Shown piece by piece: positions 28,982 through 29,889 of a stretch of DNA of 29,889 nt. The position numbers and the translations under genes were made by a program. The notes beneath the pieces are model-generated. The model did not search any database. It was not told where the DNA came from and was given only the letters and a program-made list of their open reading frames with translations. Within the stretch, counting starts at the first letter, position 1; every line of letters begins with the position of its first letter. Origin of the DNA: a virus; IMG/VR virus record IMGVR_UViG_3300042517_000733, positions 1 through 29,889 of that record; one strand, written 5' to 3'.

Positions 28982-29889
28982 ATGACTGCTACAATTTCAC
29001 AACAAAGACAATCTAATACTTGGGAACAATTCTGCAACTGGGTTACTTCAACTGACAACAGACTTTATGTTGGGTGGTTTGGAACCCTGATGATTCCAAC
29101 ATTGCTTGCAGCAACTATCTGCTTCATTGTTGCTTTCATTGCAGCTCCCCCTGTTGACATTGATGGAATTCGTGAACCAGTTGCTGGTTCTCTGATGTAT
29201 GGAAACAACATTATCTCTGGTGCTGTTGTTCCTTCGTCCAATGCTATTGGACTGCACTTTTACCCCATCTGGGAAGCTGCTTCCCTAGATGAATGGCTCT
29301 ACAATGGTGGACCTTTCCAACTTGTAGTGTTCCACTTCCTGATTGGTATCTATGCCTATATGGGTCGTGAGTGGGAACTTTCTTACCGTCTAGGTATGCG
29401 TCCCTGGATCTGTGTTGCATACTCTGCACCTGTTGCTGCTGCTTCTGCAGTATTCCTGGTCTATCCTTTTGGTCAAGGTTCTTTCTCTGATGCTATGCCT
29501 CTTGGCATTTCTGGTACTTTCAACTATATGCTTGTGTTCCAGGCAGAACATAACATCCTGATGCACCCCTTCCATATGCTTGGAGTTGCTGGTGTCTTTG
29601 GTGGTTCACTGTTCTCTGCTATGCATGGTTCTCTGGTTACTTCTTCACTGGTTCGTGAAACCACTGAAAATGAGTCACAGAACTATGGTTATAAGTTTGG
29701 TCAAGAAGAAGAGACTTATAACATTGTTGCTGCCCATGGTTACTTTGGTCGTTTGATTTTCCAATATGCGTCCTTCAACAACTCTCGCTCTCTACATTTC
29801 TTTTTGGCTGCTTGGCCTGTTGTTGGTATTTGGTTCACTGCTCTTGGAGTTAGCACGATGGCATTCAACCTGAATGGTTTCAACTTCAA
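28982..29889 (+). CDS. psbA: Photosystem II D1 protein (5' 302 codons; truncated by the window)
   Basis: The first 302 residues of D1, open to the window edge with no intron seen; the full protein is about 360 residues. Residue numbering matches cyanobacterial D1 exactly. Tyr161 (tyrosine Z), Asp170 (manganese ligand) and His198 (P680 chlorophyll ligand) are present. Residue 130 is Glu, the high-light-type form, not Gln. Phage D1 replaces the fast-turning host protein so that photosynthesis continues during infection. Codon use favours CTG and CGT like the porin gene, a sign of host origin. It has overlapping early-type and late promoters. Confidence 0.98.
   Translation, partial: MTATISQQRQSNTWEQFCNWVTSTDNRLYVGWFGTLMIPTLLAATICFIVAFIAAPPVDIDGIREPVAGSLMYGNNIISGAVVPSSNAIGLHFYPIWEAASLDEWLYNGGPFQLVVFHFLIGIYAYMGREWELSYRLGMRPWICVAYSAPVAAASAVFLVYPFGQGSFSDAMPLGISGTFNYMLVFQAEHNILMHPFHMLGVAGVFGGSLFSAMHGSLVTSSLVRETTENESQNYGYKFGQEEETYNIVAAHGYFGRLIFQYASFNNSRSLHFFLAAWPVVGIWFTALGVSTMAFNLNGFNF

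Noticed and set aside
28982-29889. Possible self-splicing intron or homing endonuclease in psbA
   Set aside because: The D1 reading frame is continuous to the window edge with standard numbering; any intron would have to lie beyond 29889.
1-29889. CRISPR array, insertion sequence, integrase or rRNA
   Set aside because: No regularly spaced repeats, transposase or integrase motifs, terminal inverted repeats or rRNA segments were seen.

Overview
The window reads as part of the genome of a T4-like cyanophage (marine Synechococcus/Prochlorococcus myovirus type). Three things support this. It carries the T4 replication core (DNA polymerase C-terminus, UvsX, gp41, gp61, NrdA/NrdB) and T4-style late promoters of the form NATAAATA or CTAAATA. 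It also carries photosynthesis-related auxiliary genes (psbA, ferredoxin, two high-light-inducible proteins). The DNA is AT-rich and gene-dense, almost all genes lie on the + strand, and many join through ATGA or TAATG overlaps.

Layout. (1) 1-3497: end of gp43, an unknown gene, uvsX, gp41 and a MazG-like pyrophosphohydrolase, closed by a terminator. (2) 3536-8461: a nuclease-like protein, small unknowns, a nucleotidyltransferase with an N-terminus like the capsid-targeting peptide of T4 internal proteins, an acidic linker protein, an Ig-domain virion protein and small conserved phage proteins. (3) 8473-12930: gp61 primase, nrdA and nrdB, closed by a UUCG terminator. (4) 12988-17731: a HAD-domain protein, a GIY-YIG (SegE-like) protein, a secreted RlpA-like protein, tRNA-Gly, a full-length cyanobacterial-type outer-membrane porin, a tRNA-Met-like gene, a zinc-ribbon protein and a small ORF. 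(5) 17830-25132: a nine-gene glycan cassette with GDP-mannose 3,5-epimerase, GT11, a methyltransferase, a blood-group-type GT6, two unassigned proteins, two GT25 enzymes and a UDP-sugar 4-epimerase. (6) 25185-26805: hli, a 28-residue membrane peptide, ferredoxin, an unknown, hli, an unknown and a type II peroxiredoxin. (7) 26864-28158: a small unknown, an L,D-transpeptidase-like protein and a GH24 lysozyme, facing two or three minus-strand genes. (8) psbA, running off the right edge, behind a 160-base structured leader.

How the parts fit. Replication and nucleotide supply (regions 1 and 3) make phage DNA. Region 6 and psbA would keep host photosynthetic electron flow and redox balance going during infection. 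The glycan cassette looks able to make its own donor sugars (GDP-L-galactose-type from GDP-mannose, and UDP-Gal/GalNAc-type) and to transfer them in the order used for ABH blood-group-like structures. This is the most striking system in the window. A porin gene flanked by two tRNAs, three separate peptidoglycan-active proteins, terminators whose hairpin loop contains a late promoter, and a run of host-type -35/-10 promoters all with 17-base spacing are further points of interest. All functional calls come from reading motifs; no database search was possible.
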